Origin: Bacteroidia bacterium
GTDB taxonomy: Bacteria; Bacteroidota; Bacteroidia; Bacteroidales; UBA932
Assembly (NCBI GenBank): GCA_021153285.1
Contig: JAGKTT010000006.1
Coordinates: forward strand, 1-61,388
Reading direction: 5' to 3'
DNA length: 61,388 bases
Positions 25,049 to 34,966 of this stretch are shown one piece after another. A model generated the notes under the pieces. It saw only the letters and a program-made list of their open reading frames with translations, did no database searches and was not told where the DNA came from. The position numbers were made by a program, and so were the translations under genes. How positions within the stretch are numbered: the stretch's first letter is position 1; every line of letters starts with the position of its first letter.

Positions 25049-26521
25049 CTATCTGATAAATTCTACAGACTTCTCGATAAGAGGATGCATATAGCGGTCG
25101 TCGTCAATGAAAGGAACCACCTTTCTATACTTCGCGAAGATCTTCTCGATGCTCCAGGAAGAACGAAGCGGACGACGGAACTCCAAAGCCTGAGCTGCAT
25201 TGAAAAGCTCGATGGCAAGAACTCTCTCTGTATTCTCCACCACGCGCACAAGCTTGGTAGCAGCATTGGCACCCATACTCACGTGATCCTCCTGACCCTG
25301 TGAAGAAGGGATCGAATCAGCTGAAGCAGGCATACAAAGACCCTTGCTCTGGCTTACGATCGATGCCGCCGTATACTGAGGAATCATAAATCCGCTGTTA
25401 AGTCCCGGCTTGGCCACAAGGAAGTTTGGAAGACCTCTCTGACCTGAGATCAGCTTGTAGATACGGCGCTCAGAGATATTTGAAAGCTCTGAAAGAGCCA
25501 GAGTAAGCATATCCATTGGAATAGCTATAGGCTGACCGTGGAAGTTTCCTGCTGAGATGATCAGATCTTCATCAGGGAATACGGTAGGATTATCGGTGGC
25601 GCTGTTGATCTCAATTTCGATTACAGATTTCACGTATCTGATTGTATCCTTTGACGCTCCGTGTACCTGAGGGATGCAGCGGAATGAATATGGGTCCTGA
25701 ACGTGCACTTTCTTCTGCTTGATGATTTCACTGCCTTCAAGGAGTTCTCTGAAACGGGCAGCAGTCTCGATCTGTCCTTTGTGAGCTCGCACCTCGTGAA
25801 CCTGAGGGTAGAATGGCTCGATTCTTCCGTCGTATGCCTCCAGAGACATTGCGCCGATCTTATCTGCCCAGTCAGAAAGCCTTTCTGCCTGAATAAGAGA
25901 CCAGACAGCGTGTGCGCTCATAAACTGAGTTCCGTTGAGCAGGGCAAGGCCTTCCTTCGATTTGAGCCTGATTGGCTCCCAGCCTAATTCAGCCCATACA
26001 TCAGCGCTCTGACGTACTTCGCCCTTGTAATTGACCTCTCCCATACCGATGAGCGGAAGGCAAAGATGAGCCAAAGGCGCCAGGTCACCGGATGCTCCTA
26101 ATGAGCCCTGCTGGTATACTACAGGAAGGATGTCATTATTGAACATATCGATGAGGCGCTGCACAGTGATGAGCTGCACTCCGGAATATCCGTATGAAAG
26201 TGACTGGATCTTGAGCAGGAGCATAAGTTTCACAATCTCCGGGCGTACGGTTTCACCGGTTCCGCAAGCGTGCGACATTACCAGATTATGCTGAAGCTGT
26301 GAAAGATCCTCTGCCGGAATGGTTATGTTGCAGAGAGAACCGAATCCTGTGGTCACTCCGTAAACAGGTCTTCCGATGTCTTCCATCTTAGTGTCCAGAA
26401 ATTTACGGCATTTCACGATGGCTTCCTCAGCTTCTTGTCCGAGGCTCAGATGAGCGCCTTCAGAAATGATGGATTTGACCTTTTCGATAGATAGAGTCTT
26501 GTGTGAAATTATATGGTCCAT
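25049..26521 (-). CDS. hutH: Histidine ammonia-lyase
   Basis: The ATG at 26521 is chosen; a TTG seven codons upstream is possible. The 490-residue protein deaminates histidine to urocanate, the first step of the hut pathway. The autocatalytic MIO cofactor triad Ala-Ser-Gly is in GSLGASGDLAPLAH near residue 140. Other family blocks are VYGVTTGFGSLCN, LALLNGTQFMSAHA, QDPYSFRCIPQVHGA and SSQGQEDHVSMGANAA. Length is normal. It is transcribed toward hutI, with hairpin element A filling the gap, so that element could affect how much hutI is made. A CAAATATA at 26548-26555 (TATATTTG on this strand) could be its -7 box. Confidence 0.96.
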   Translation of the reverse strand: MDHIISHKTLSIEKVKSIISEGAHLSLGQEAEEAIVKCRKFLDTKMEDIGRPVYGVTTGFGSLCNITIPAEDLSQLQHNLVMSHACGTGETVRPEIVKLMLLLKIQSLSYGYSGVQLITVQRLIDMFNNDILPVVYQQGSLGASGDLAPLAHLCLPLIGMGEVNYKGEVRQSADVWAELGWEPIRLKSKEGLALLNGTQFMSAHAVWSLIQAERLSDWADKIGAMSLEAYDGRIEPFYPQVHEVRAHKGQIETAARFRELLEGSEIIKQKKVHVQDPYSFRCIPQVHGASKDTIRYVKSVIEIEINSATDNPTVFPDEDLIISAGNFHGQPIAIPMDMLTLALSELSNISERRIYKLISGQRGLPNFLVAKPGLNSGFMIPQYTAASIVSQSKGLCMPASADSIPSSQGQEDHVSMGANAATKLVRVVENTERVLAIELFNAAQALEFRRPLRSSWSIEKIFAKYRKVVPFIDDDRYMHPLIEKSVEFIR

Positions 26522-26568
26522 ATTCTTTTGGGTATTATTCAATCATACAAATATATGAAATATATGGT

Positions 26569-26576
26569 TATCTTTG
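26569..26576 (+). promoter_or_regulatory. Candidate -7 box for the wzi-like gene
   Basis: TATCTTTG ends five bases before the ATG at 26582, so the transcript would be essentially leaderless. It is back to back with the candidate hutH box. Confidence 0.4.
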
Positions 26577-26581
26577 CCGGT

Positions 26582-28108
26582 ATGAAAAGAAATAATTATA
26601 GCCTTTATATCTTGTCATTCTGTGTGATGATCCTTATTTCGGTTTCAGCCTATGGTCAGTCCGGATGGACACTTCATTGGGAGGGCAATGCATATCTGAA
26701 CGGAAGTACAGCTGAGTACCTGCCTTTCTGGCAAAGAACCGGGAATGACGGCATATTGCCTTATACTTCTTCAGCTGTCCTTACGGCAGGTGCCGATCTT
26801 AAGTATAAGGCCGAGAATGGCATATTCTTCGAGACCGGGGCCAATCTGGCTGGGCAGGCAATGACAGGAAGTGCTTGGAATACCGGGGGAGTGAAAGGTA
26901 TTGTCGACAGACTATATGTTTCTGCCGGATGGCGTATGCTGCACCTGGATGTGGGAATGAAGCCTCGCAGACGCGAACTGGGAGATCTGTCATTGACAGG
27001 AGGCAATATGGTCTTTACCGGGAATACTCGTAACATTCCGGGGGTAAATGCCTGGTCGGACTGGATTTACTTCGAGAAGGGGCATTGGTTCGGTATAAGG
27101 GGAAATTTCGCTCATTATCAGATGATAGATCCGCGCTACATAGATGGGACAATGATACATAACAAATCCTTTGCATTCAAGATTGCTCTGGGACGAAAGG
27201 TGGATTTCGAGGCGGGACTCGACCATTGGGCACAATGGGGAGGTGTATCACCGACAGCGGGCAGCCGTCCTGCATCATTTGAGGATTATGTCAGGGTGCT
27301 TTTTGGAAAGAGCGGAGGGACAGATGCTACTCTTTCCGATCAGCTCAATGCTTTGGGAAATCATTTTGGCCGTGAATATGTCCGGCTGACCTGGCGTTCT
27401 TCTTCCTTTGACCTTACTTTTCAGTATGATATGCCTTTTGAGGATGGATGGGTAATCATAAAGACTGAGCCGATGCCTGATGGAGTCTATACTTTGAAGT
27501 TCTCCTTGAAAGACAGACAGAAGTTCGTTACGGATGTGTTGTATGAATTTGTCAGCACGACTTGGCAGAGCGGCCCTATACACGACCGTCCTGCCACAGA
27601 GGAGGAAATGACTAAAGATTACGGTAAGAATGTTTATTGGCAGGATCCGAACCACCATTTCTATGGCAGGATGGTGCCAGGAGGAATAGATGATTATTTC
27701 AATAACAGCGAATACAAGTCAGGTTGGACATATTATGGCCGCACTATTTCTCTTCCTTTGCTGATTCCTGCTGCTCCGGGAGAGGATGGAATCACACGTG
27801 GAATCGTGTCCAACAGGGTTCGTGCCCATCATATCGGTATCAAGGGAGTAGCCTGGAGGCTGCCATATACTTTCAAGGCGACATACAGCTCCAATTGGGG
27901 ACGTTATTTCGACAAAGGACAGGGCTTCTTCGCATCCCACCCTAAACAATTGTCACTTGCTCTGGAGGTGGAACTCTCAGAACAAGTGACAAATATGCCG
28001 GTGGCTTTTGCGGTCGGAGCTTATGGCGACTTCGGAAAAGTCTACCGTAACAGCGCCGGTCTGAGCCTAAGGGTCATCTATAGCGGCTCCCGTTCTCTAA
28101 AGCGTTAG
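26582..28108 (+). CDS. Wzi-family capsule assembly / outer-membrane beta-barrel protein
   Basis: The ATG at 26582 gives MKRNNYSLYILSFCVMILISVSAYGQ, a clear signal peptide; upstream in-frame ATGs lack one. The 508-residue mature protein has barrel-like strands and the features of Bacteroidota Wzi-like proteins: WEGNAYLNGSTAEYLPFWQRTGNDGI, DVGMKPRRRELGDLSLTGGNMVFTGNTRNIPG, WGRYFDKGQGFF. Proteobacterial Wzi attaches capsular polysaccharide to the cell surface; the Bacteroidota relatives occur in many settings and the substrate here is unknown. It lies on the opposite strand inside the hut cluster and its stop overlaps the hutU stop by four bases. Confidence 0.78.
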   Translation: MKRNNYSLYILSFCVMILISVSAYGQSGWTLHWEGNAYLNGSTAEYLPFWQRTGNDGILPYTSSAVLTAGADLKYKAENGIFFETGANLAGQAMTGSAWNTGGVKGIVDRLYVSAGWRMLHLDVGMKPRRRELGDLSLTGGNMVFTGNTRNIPGVNAWSDWIYFEKGHWFGIRGNFAHYQMIDPRYIDGTMIHNKSFAFKIALGRKVDFEAGLDHWAQWGGVSPTAGSRPASFEDYVRVLFGKSGGTDATLSDQLNALGNHFGREYVRLTWRSSSFDLTFQYDMPFEDGWVIIKTEPMPDGVYTLKFSLKDRQKFVTDVLYEFVSTTWQSGPIHDRPATEEEMTKDYGKNVYWQDPNHHFYGRMVPGGIDDYFNNSEYKSGWTYYGRTISLPLLIPAAPGEDGITRGIVSNRVRAHHIGIKGVAWRLPYTFKATYSSNWGRYFDKGQGFFASHPKQLSLALEVELSEQVTNMPVAFAVGAYGDFGKVYRNSAGLSLRVIYSGSRSLKR

Positions 28109-30126
28109 AACAGCTTTCTGATCATATCTTCATCTGCGAGGTTCGGCAGAGTGACCTTCAAGCCTGGAGTTCGCTCCATTTCACGCTTGATGGCATTCAT
28201 TGCGCCCTCGTTGCGTGCCCAGCTGCGGCGTGCGATACCGTTATTCACATCCCAGAGGAGCATCTCTCTGATGTGACGGTCTGAGTCTTCGCTTCCGTCG
28301 ATTACCATTCCGAATCCTCCGTTCATAACTTCTCCCCAGCCTACACCGCCTCCATTGTGGATCGATACCCAGGTAGCGCCGCGGAATCCGTCACCGATTA
28401 CATTGTGGACTGCCATATCGGCGCAGAACTGCGAACCGTCATAGATATTGGATGTTTCGCGGAATGGTGAGTCTGTTCCGGATACGTCGTGATGGTCTCG
28501 GCCGAGGACGATCGGAGCTGTGATTTCGCCATTGCGGATAGCCTCATTGAATGCAAGTGCAATCTTTGTACGGCCTTCGCAGTCGGCATAGAGGATGCGG
28601 GCCTGTGAACCTACGACGAGATTGTTCTTTCCAGCTTCTTCTATCCAACGGATATTGTCCATCATCTGGCCCTGGATTTCCTCCGGTGCTTCTGTCATAA
28701 TCTTTCTAAGCACCTTGGCTGCGATAGCATCTGACTTTGCGAGATCTTCAGGATTCTCAGACATACATACCCAGCGGAAAGGTCCGAAGCCGTAGTCGAA
28801 GAAAAGAGGTCCCATAATGTCCTGAACATAAGATGGATAGCGGAACTTGCCGTCCTCACGAAGTACATCAGCTCCTGCTCGTGAAGCCTCCAGAAGGAAT
28901 GCATTGCCGTAGTCGAAGAAGTACATTCCCTTGTCAGCAAGTCTGTTCACTGCAGCAGCGTGTCTGCGAAGGGATTCACGGACGCACTCCTTGAATCTTT
29001 CAGGCTCTTCTGCCATCATACGGTTCGATTCCTCATAGCTGTATCCGACAGGGTAGTATCCTCCTGCCCAAGGATTATGGAGGGATGTCTGGTCTGATCC
29101 GAGATCTACATTGATATCCTCGTCCGCGAGTCTTTCCCAGAGATCCACTACATTACCCACGTATGCGATTGACACCACTTCCTTGTCGGCAACTGCCTTG
29201 CGGATGCGTGGGATGAGCTCGTCGAGGTCCTCGTGGATTTCATCTACCCAGCCCTGGCTGTGTCTCTTATGGGCAGCGTGCGGATTGACCTCTGCGCATA
29301 CGCTCACTACTCCGGAGATTACTCCGGCCTTAGGCTGAGCGCCTGACATTCCGCCGAGTCCTGCAGTGATGAAGAGCATTCCCTTCATATTCTCCTCTGT
29401 GCCCTCTATATCTCTGGCTTTGAGCTGCTTGCGTGCTGCGTTCATCACTGTGATGGTAGTTCCGTGCACTATGCCCTGAGGACCGATGTACATATACGAT
29501 CCTGCTGTCATCTGACCGTACTGTGATACTCCGATAGCATTGAATTTTTCCCAATGGTCAGGCTTAGAATAGTTCGGAATCACCATTCCGTTGGTCACGA
29601 TTACGCGAGGTGCGTCCTTTTGGCTTGGGAAGAGTCCGAGTGGGTGTCCTGAATACATTACGAGGGTCTGCTCGTCTGTCATTGTAGCCAGATACTGCAT
29701 CACCAGGCGATATTGAGCCCAGTTCTGGAATACAGCTCCGTTTCCTCCGTATGTGATGAGCTCGTGAGGATGCTGGGCCACGCGGTAGTCCAGATTGTTC
29801 TGGATCATTGCCATAATTGCAGCAGCCTGCTTTGATCTGGCAGGGTATTCGTCGATCGGACGTGCATACATTTCATAGTCCGGACGCAGGCGGTACATAT
29901 ATATACGGCCGTAGTCCTTCAGCTCCTGTGCAAACTCTGCTGCCAGTTCTTCGTGGTTCTCTGCAGGGAAGTATCTGAGGGCGTTCTTTATCGCCAGGAC
30001 TTTTTCCTCTGGACTGAGAATCTCCTTGCGCTTCGGGGCGTGGTTCACTGTCGTGTCATATGGCTTTGGCTGCGGGAGGACTGCCGGAATACCAGCCAAT
30101 ATATCTTCGTGGAATGTATTGTGCAT
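28105..30126 (-). CDS. hutU: Urocanate hydratase
   Basis: The 673-residue protein converts urocanate to imidazolonepropionate using tightly bound NAD+. Family blocks include YGGNGAVFQNWAQYRL, MYSGHPLGLFPS, GPQGIVHGTTIT, GLGGMSGAQPKAG (the dinucleotide-binding region), DQTSLHNPWAGGYYPVG and, near the C-terminus, NGGGVGWGEVMNGGFGMVIDG. It belongs to the longer variant usual in Bacteroidota and Firmicutes. It starts 24 bases after ftcD and is probably in the same transcript. Confidence 0.96.
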   Translation of the reverse strand: MHNTFHEDILAGIPAVLPQPKPYDTTVNHAPKRKEILSPEEKVLAIKNALRYFPAENHEELAAEFAQELKDYGRIYMYRLRPDYEMYARPIDEYPARSKQAAAIMAMIQNNLDYRVAQHPHELITYGGNGAVFQNWAQYRLVMQYLATMTDEQTLVMYSGHPLGLFPSQKDAPRVIVTNGMVIPNYSKPDHWEKFNAIGVSQYGQMTAGSYMYIGPQGIVHGTTITVMNAARKQLKARDIEGTEENMKGMLFITAGLGGMSGAQPKAGVISGVVSVCAEVNPHAAHKRHSQGWVDEIHEDLDELIPRIRKAVADKEVVSIAYVGNVVDLWERLADEDINVDLGSDQTSLHNPWAGGYYPVGYSYEESNRMMAEEPERFKECVRESLRRHAAAVNRLADKGMYFFDYGNAFLLEASRAGADVLREDGKFRYPSYVQDIMGPLFFDYGFGPFRWVCMSENPEDLAKSDAIAAKVLRKIMTEAPEEIQGQMMDNIRWIEEAGKNNLVVGSQARILYADCEGRTKIALAFNEAIRNGEITAPIVLGRDHHDVSGTDSPFRETSNIYDGSQFCADMAVHNVIGDGFRGATWVSIHNGGGVGWGEVMNGGFGMVIDGSEDSDRHIREMLLWDVNNGIARRSWARNEGAMNAIKREMERTPGLKVTLPNLADEDMIRKLF

Positions 30127-30150
30127 TGTCTTTTGGCGTAAGTTATTGGT

Positions 30151-31857
30151 TTACTGTATCTTGCTGTTTACGATCTCGAGCACCTGAGCTTCTTCTTCGA
30201 TTGCCTTTGCCGCGATTTCAGCTGCTTCTGCGCAAAGACGGTCTGCTGCTTCGCGGTCATTAAGGCCAGCTGCGTTGATGCGGACGTTAAGCTGTGCGCC
30301 GAGTACGGCAGAGCGTGCTGCCAATGCACCAACTCCGGCATCAGATACGGACGCTGGATTGCCCTCAGCTGCCATTGCACGTACAATAGGGAATACCTCC
30401 AATGCGGCCTTCATTGTCTTTAAAGGAACCTCAGTAGCATAAAGGGTTGCGGCTTCCATTGCTTCAGCGCGAGCCTTTTTCTCTTCTTCTGATCCCTTAG
30501 GCATACCGATGGCTGCCATAATCTTGTCGAAGGCTGCTGTGTCTTCGTCAACGAGGGCAAGAAGCCTTGTCATAAGTGCCTGACCCTTGTCTGCCCAGTC
30601 AGAAAATTCCTTCCAGCGGGCATCCCAGCCTGCCTTGTGAGATGATAGATTGGCTACCATTGTACCGAGTGCTGCACCGAGAGCTCCCATATATGCTGAA
30701 ATAGATCCGCCTCCTGGCGCTGGTGATTCCGATGCTGTTTCGTGAGCGAATCCCTTGCAGGTCATACGTATGAGTCTTTCTTTAGCGGCTGCTTCAGCAG
30801 GATCTTCGATAAGGTATTCGATTACCTTCTCCTTTGGTTCGAAAGGCTTGAGGTCATCGAGGCCCATTGACTTTACTGCAATCTTCATAATCTCTTCTTC
30901 AGAGATACCGGTCGAACGCTGCTGCTTTTCGAGGAAGTAGCGGCCGGCTTCGATCAAGGTGCGCTTAGGTACGAGACCTACGATTTCAGTACCTGTGACG
31001 CGAAGACCGCGAGCCTGTGCTGCACGGCACACTTCGTCGAATGCTATGTGGAGTGGGGTAGTGTTGATATCTGTGATGTTCATTGACACCTGAGCAATGC
31101 CGTATTCGTCTATGAACCAGCCGATTGCCTTACATCCTTTCAATGTGCCCGGAATCATTACGGTCTTGCCGTTCTCGTCTTTGACAATCTTTCCTGTGAT
31201 AGGGTTGCCTTCTCTCTTCGGACGGCCTTTCTCTCGTACGTCGAATGCGATCGCATTGGCACGACGGGTCGATGTTGTGTTGAGATTGTAATTGACTGCA
31301 ATGAGGAAATCGCGGGCTCCGACGTTGGTGGCACCGGCCTGGGCAGCACGCTCTGTATATTGTCCGGGGCCGAAGTCCGGACAGCGTGAAGGGTCGCCCA
31401 TCTTTTCAGGAAGAGCCTCGTATTCCCCTGCGCGGCATACAGCAAGATTCTTTCTTTCCGGCTTCTGTGCGGCAGCTTCATAGCAGTAACAAGGAATTTC
31501 GAGTTCTGTGTAGATGCGCTCTGCAAGTTTTCTTGCCATCTGGGCACATTCCTCGAGAGTGACTCCTGAAATCGGAATCAGAGGAAGAACGTCTGTTGCT
31601 CCTGAACGTGGATGAGCACCGTGATGCTGGCGCATATCGATGAGTTCGCCGGCCTTCTTGACTCCCTGGAAGGCGGCTTCCACGACAGCTTCAGGGCTGC
31701 CTACAAAAGTCACGACTGTGCGGTTGGTAGCTTCACCCGGATCAACGTCCAATACTTTTACTCCACCGGATTTCTCAATTGATGCGACAATGGCATTGAT
31801 TACTTCCATATTGCGGCCTTCGCTGAAATTAGGCACGCACTCTATGATTCTTTCCAT
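30151..31857 (-). CDS. ftcD: Bifunctional formiminotransferase-cyclodeaminase
   Basis: The 568-residue protein fuses a glutamate formiminotransferase (residues about 1-330; IIECVPNFSEGRN at the start, MRQHHGAHPRSGATDVLPLIPI with the catalytic histidine region) to a cyclodeaminase (residues about 370-568; APGGGSISAYMGALGAAL). It moves the formimino group of formiminoglutamate to tetrahydrofolate and closes it to methenyl-THF, yielding glutamate and one-carbon units. The fused form is common in Bacteroidota and animals. As the most upstream hut gene it probably heads the ftcD-hutU transcript. Confidence 0.96.
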   Translation of the reverse strand: MERIIECVPNFSEGRNMEVINAIVASIEKSGGVKVLDVDPGEATNRTVVTFVGSPEAVVEAAFQGVKKAGELIDMRQHHGAHPRSGATDVLPLIPISGVTLEECAQMARKLAERIYTELEIPCYCYEAAAQKPERKNLAVCRAGEYEALPEKMGDPSRCPDFGPGQYTERAAQAGATNVGARDFLIAVNYNLNTTSTRRANAIAFDVREKGRPKREGNPITGKIVKDENGKTVMIPGTLKGCKAIGWFIDEYGIAQVSMNITDINTTPLHIAFDEVCRAAQARGLRVTGTEIVGLVPKRTLIEAGRYFLEKQQRSTGISEEEIMKIAVKSMGLDDLKPFEPKEKVIEYLIEDPAEAAAKERLIRMTCKGFAHETASESPAPGGGSISAYMGALGAALGTMVANLSSHKAGWDARWKEFSDWADKGQALMTRLLALVDEDTAAFDKIMAAIGMPKGSEEEKKARAEAMEAATLYATEVPLKTMKAALEVFPIVRAMAAEGNPASVSDAGVGALAARSAVLGAQLNVRINAAGLNDREAADRLCAEAAEIAAKAIEEEAQVLEIVNSKIQ

Positions 31858-31932
31858 ATATGAGGTTATAAGTTTTATGAATTTTCAAACAATCTTTAAA
31901 GTTAGATGTTTTCTGCCAATATTCAAAAAAAA

Positions 31933-31960
31933 CCGGCAGACTGGTCGATCAGTCTGCCGG
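31933..31960 (-). terminator. Intrinsic terminator of pnp
   Basis: CCGGCAGACT pairs with AGTCTGCCGG; on the minus strand the stem is followed by eight T residues (A-run at 31925-31932). Confidence 0.93.
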
Positions 31961-31982
31961 ATGTTTATTTATGGAAGATGTA

Positions 31983-34307
31983 TTAGAACATCTCTGGTTC
32001 GTTGTTCTGCTCTGGAGCCTCTGCCGGACGCTCACGACGTGGACCTCTTGGACCTCTGTCATCGCGGCGTGGACCACGGTCGCCTCTACGGTCATCGCGG
32101 CGTGGAGCACCGTTGCGGTCATCACGACGTGGACCTCTGTCTCCGCGTGGCTTGCGCTCTGGTTCTACATAACCCTCTGGCTTCTCGAGGAGAGCCTTGC
32201 GTGAAAGTCTCATCTTGCCGGTCTTCTCGTCGATCTCGAGGAGCTTTACATCCACCTCGTCACCTACCTTGAGGACATCCTCTACCTTTTCAGTCTTCTC
32301 CCAAGCGATCTCTGATACGTGGAGGAGGCCTTCCTTACCAGGGAGAATCTCTACGAATGCACCGAACTCGAGGATTGAAACGATCTTACCGTGATATACT
32401 GTACCCACTTCAGGAACTGCTGTGATACCGTTGATCCAGTTAAGAGCCTTGTCCATTGACTCCTTGTCAAGACCGAAGATGTCTACAACACCCTGTGATA
32501 CGCCGTCTACCTGCTCCTCAGTGATAGTGATGGTAGTGCCGGTCTCACGCTGGATGCGCTGGATAGTCTCTCCACCCTTTCCGATGATAGCTCCGATGAA
32601 TTCACCTGCAACGCGGATCTGTACCATACGTGGAACGAACTCCTTGTACTCGGCACGTGGCTCGCTGATGGTCTTCATCATTTCGCCCATAATGTGGAGA
32701 CGACCCTGACGTGCCTGCTCGAGAGCCTTCTCGAGGACGTCGTATGAAAGTCCGTCTACCTTGATGTCCATCTGAGTGGCTGTGATACCGTCCTTTGTAC
32801 CTGTCACCTTGAAGTCCATATCTCCGAGGTGGTCCTCGTCACCGAGGATGTCGGTAAGGATAGCGTAACGCTCGTTAGGGTTGTCCTTGTCTGTGATAAG
32901 ACCCATTGCCACACCTGCTACAGGCTTCTTGATCTTCACACCTGCGTCCATAAGGGCGAGGCAGCCTGCGCACACTGTAGCCATTGATGAAGAACCGTTA
33001 GACTCGAGGATATCTGAAACCACGCGAACTGCGTATGGGTTCTCCGGAGCCATCGGGATCATCGGCTTAAGAGCTCTGTATGCAAGGTTTCCGTGTCCGA
33101 TCTCACGACGGCCTATGCCACGCTGTGGACGAGCCTCACCTGTAGAGAAAGGAGGGAAGTTATAGTGAAGTACGAACTGGTCTGTGTCCTGGATGAGAAC
33201 CTCGTCGCGCTCCTTCATATCGAGCTTTGTTCCGAGGGTTACAGTCGAGAGTGACTGAGTCTCCCCGCGTGTGAAGATAGCTGAACCGTGAGCGCAAGGG
33301 AGGTAGTCGGTCTCGCACCAGATAGGACGTACTGTAGTGGTATCGCGTCCGTCGAGACGTACACCCTCGTCGAGGATCATATTTCTCATCGCAGCCTTCT
33401 CGACAGCGTGATAGTATCTCTCGATCATCATTCTCTTCTCTTCCTGCTCCTCTTCCGGAAGTGTTGCGTAGAACTCCTCCTTGAGGGCCTCGAATGCGTC
33501 AGAACGCTCGTGCTTTGCAGAACCTGACTTCGCGATAGCGTAACATCTGTCGTAGCAGAACTCCTGGATAGCCTGACGAAGCTCCTCGTCGTTCTCCTCG
33601 TGGCAGTATGCTCTCTTCTGGGTCTTGCCTACAGCCTCCATAAGTTCCATCTGCACCTTACAGTGCTTCTTGATCTCCTCGTGAGCGAACTTGATGGCCT
33701 CGAGCATATCGTGCTCGCTTACCTCCTTCATCTCACCCTCGACCATCATAATGTTGTCGTATGTAGCGGCAACCATAATGTCGATGTCGGCATCAGCCAT
33801 CTCGCTGAAGTTAGGGTTGATTCTGAGTTCGCCTCCGATACGTGCCACACGTACCTCTGAGATAGGACCCTCGAAAGGAATGTCGCTGACAGCGAGAGCT
33901 GAAGATGCGGCGAGACCAGCGAGTGCATCAGGCTGGATGTCCTTCTCAGCTGAGATAAGGTTTACATTCACGAAAACTTCTGCGTGGAAATCCTCTGGGA
34001 AAAGTGGTCTGAGGGCACGGTCAACAAGACGTGCAATCAGGATCTCATAGTCTGAAGCCTTTCCTTCACGCTTCATAAAACCTCCCGGGAAACGACCCGC
34101 AGAAGCATATTTCTCCTTGTAGTCTACCTGAAGTGGCATAAAGTCCACGTCCTCCTTGGCATCCTTAGCGCAAGTTACTGTCGCGAGGAGCATTGTGCCG
34201 CCCATCTTTACGACTACAGAACCGTCTGCCTGCTTTGCAAGCTTACCGGTCTCGATTTCGATTACCCTTCCGTCGGATAATTCGATTGTCTTTTTTACAA
34301 TATTCAT
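31983..34307 (-). CDS. pnp: Polynucleotide phosphorylase
   Basis: The 774-residue protein degrades RNA 3' to 5' by phosphorolysis. It has two RNase PH domains (the second includes FSTGEARPQRGIGRREIGHGNLAYRAL), a KH domain (EFIGAIIGKGGETIQRIQ, residues about 590-640) and an S1 domain (GTVYHGKIVSILEFGAFVEILPGKEGLLHVSEIAW). The last 55 residues are a low-complexity Arg/Asp/Gly/Pro tail built from RRDDR and RGPRR motifs, likely an RNA- or protein-binding extension. It lies downstream of rpsO, the classical neighbour, but a terminator separates them here. Confidence 0.97.
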   Translation of the reverse strand: MNIVKKTIELSDGRVIEIETGKLAKQADGSVVVKMGGTMLLATVTCAKDAKEDVDFMPLQVDYKEKYASAGRFPGGFMKREGKASDYEILIARLVDRALRPLFPEDFHAEVFVNVNLISAEKDIQPDALAGLAASSALAVSDIPFEGPISEVRVARIGGELRINPNFSEMADADIDIMVAATYDNIMMVEGEMKEVSEHDMLEAIKFAHEEIKKHCKVQMELMEAVGKTQKRAYCHEENDEELRQAIQEFCYDRCYAIAKSGSAKHERSDAFEALKEEFYATLPEEEQEEKRMMIERYYHAVEKAAMRNMILDEGVRLDGRDTTTVRPIWCETDYLPCAHGSAIFTRGETQSLSTVTLGTKLDMKERDEVLIQDTDQFVLHYNFPPFSTGEARPQRGIGRREIGHGNLAYRALKPMIPMAPENPYAVRVVSDILESNGSSSMATVCAGCLALMDAGVKIKKPVAGVAMGLITDKDNPNERYAILTDILGDEDHLGDMDFKVTGTKDGITATQMDIKVDGLSYDVLEKALEQARQGRLHIMGEMMKTISEPRAEYKEFVPRMVQIRVAGEFIGAIIGKGGETIQRIQRETGTTITITEEQVDGVSQGVVDIFGLDKESMDKALNWINGITAVPEVGTVYHGKIVSILEFGAFVEILPGKEGLLHVSEIAWEKTEKVEDVLKVGDEVDVKLLEIDEKTGKMRLSRKALLEKPEGYVEPERKPRGDRGPRRDDRNGAPRRDDRRGDRGPRRDDRGPRGPRRERPAEAPEQNNEPEMF

Positions 34308-34482
34308 TTTTCTTTTTCTTCAACCTGCCTCCCCCTATGGGAGTTATTCTTAATTGATCATTTTCCGCCCATACGAAGCCCCGTTGGCTTCTAGATACAG
34401 TTACGTATATATATTGTTCTGCCCCGCTCGAGCGCCGCAGGTCGATTTGTTAGCGCTCAGGAAGCGTCTTTGCGTGAAAAAA

Positions 34483-34517
34483 GGGGGAAACCCAAAACGT
34501 GTTTTGAGTGCTCCCCC
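34483..34517 (-). terminator. Intrinsic terminator of rpsO
   Basis: GGGGG and CCCCC arms enclose an inner CAAAA/TTTTG stem; on the minus strand the structure runs into a T-run. It lies about 25 bases after the rpsO stop. Confidence 0.85.
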
Positions 34518-34542
34518 TCGTCGGTTCCTACTATGATGTAGC

Positions 34543-34818
34543 TTATCGACGGAGACCAAGCTCCTTAACGATAGCTCTGTATCTCTCAATGTCAATTGCC
34601 TTGAGATAATCAAGTACACGACGACGCTTACCTACAAGCTTAAGAAGTGAACGACGAGTCACGTAGTCGTGCTTGTTGCTCTTAAGATGCTCGGTAAGGT
34701 GAGCGATACGGTAGGAGAATAATGCCACCTGGCTCTCTGGAGAACCTGTGTCAGTATTGGACTTTCCGTACTTCTCGAAAAGCTCCTGTTTTTTCTCTGG
34801 TGCTAAATATTCAGCCAT
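34543..34818 (-). CDS. rpsO: Ribosomal protein S15
   Basis: The 91-residue protein has the S15 pattern throughout: DTGSPESQVALFSYRIAHLTEHLKSNKHDY and SLLKLVGKRRRVLDYLK near the C-terminus. S15 binds 16S rRNA in the central domain and organises the small subunit platform. Length is normal. A perfect promoter lies 72 bases upstream of the ATG on the same strand. Confidence 0.98.
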   Translation of the reverse strand: MAEYLAPEKKQELFEKYGKSNTDTGSPESQVALFSYRIAHLTEHLKSNKHDYVTRRSLLKLVGKRRRVLDYLKAIDIERYRAIVKELGLRR

Positions 34819-34889
34819 TTTTAGAAAAAATTAGAGGTTGTTAATTAATGTTTTCGTGCTTGTTCCCGAACTCTGGGTTAAAGCGGGCG

Positions 34890-34919
34890 CAAAGATACGC
34901 ATAAATTCCGATAAAACAA
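34890..34919 (-). promoter_or_regulatory. Canonical promoter for rpsO
   Basis: On the minus strand TTG (34917-34919) and TATCTTTG (34890-34897) are separated by exactly 19 bases. Confidence 0.88.
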
Positions 34920-34966
34920 TTCGATGCGTTAAATTTTTCCGTATAATTTGTATCTTCGCTTCCGAT

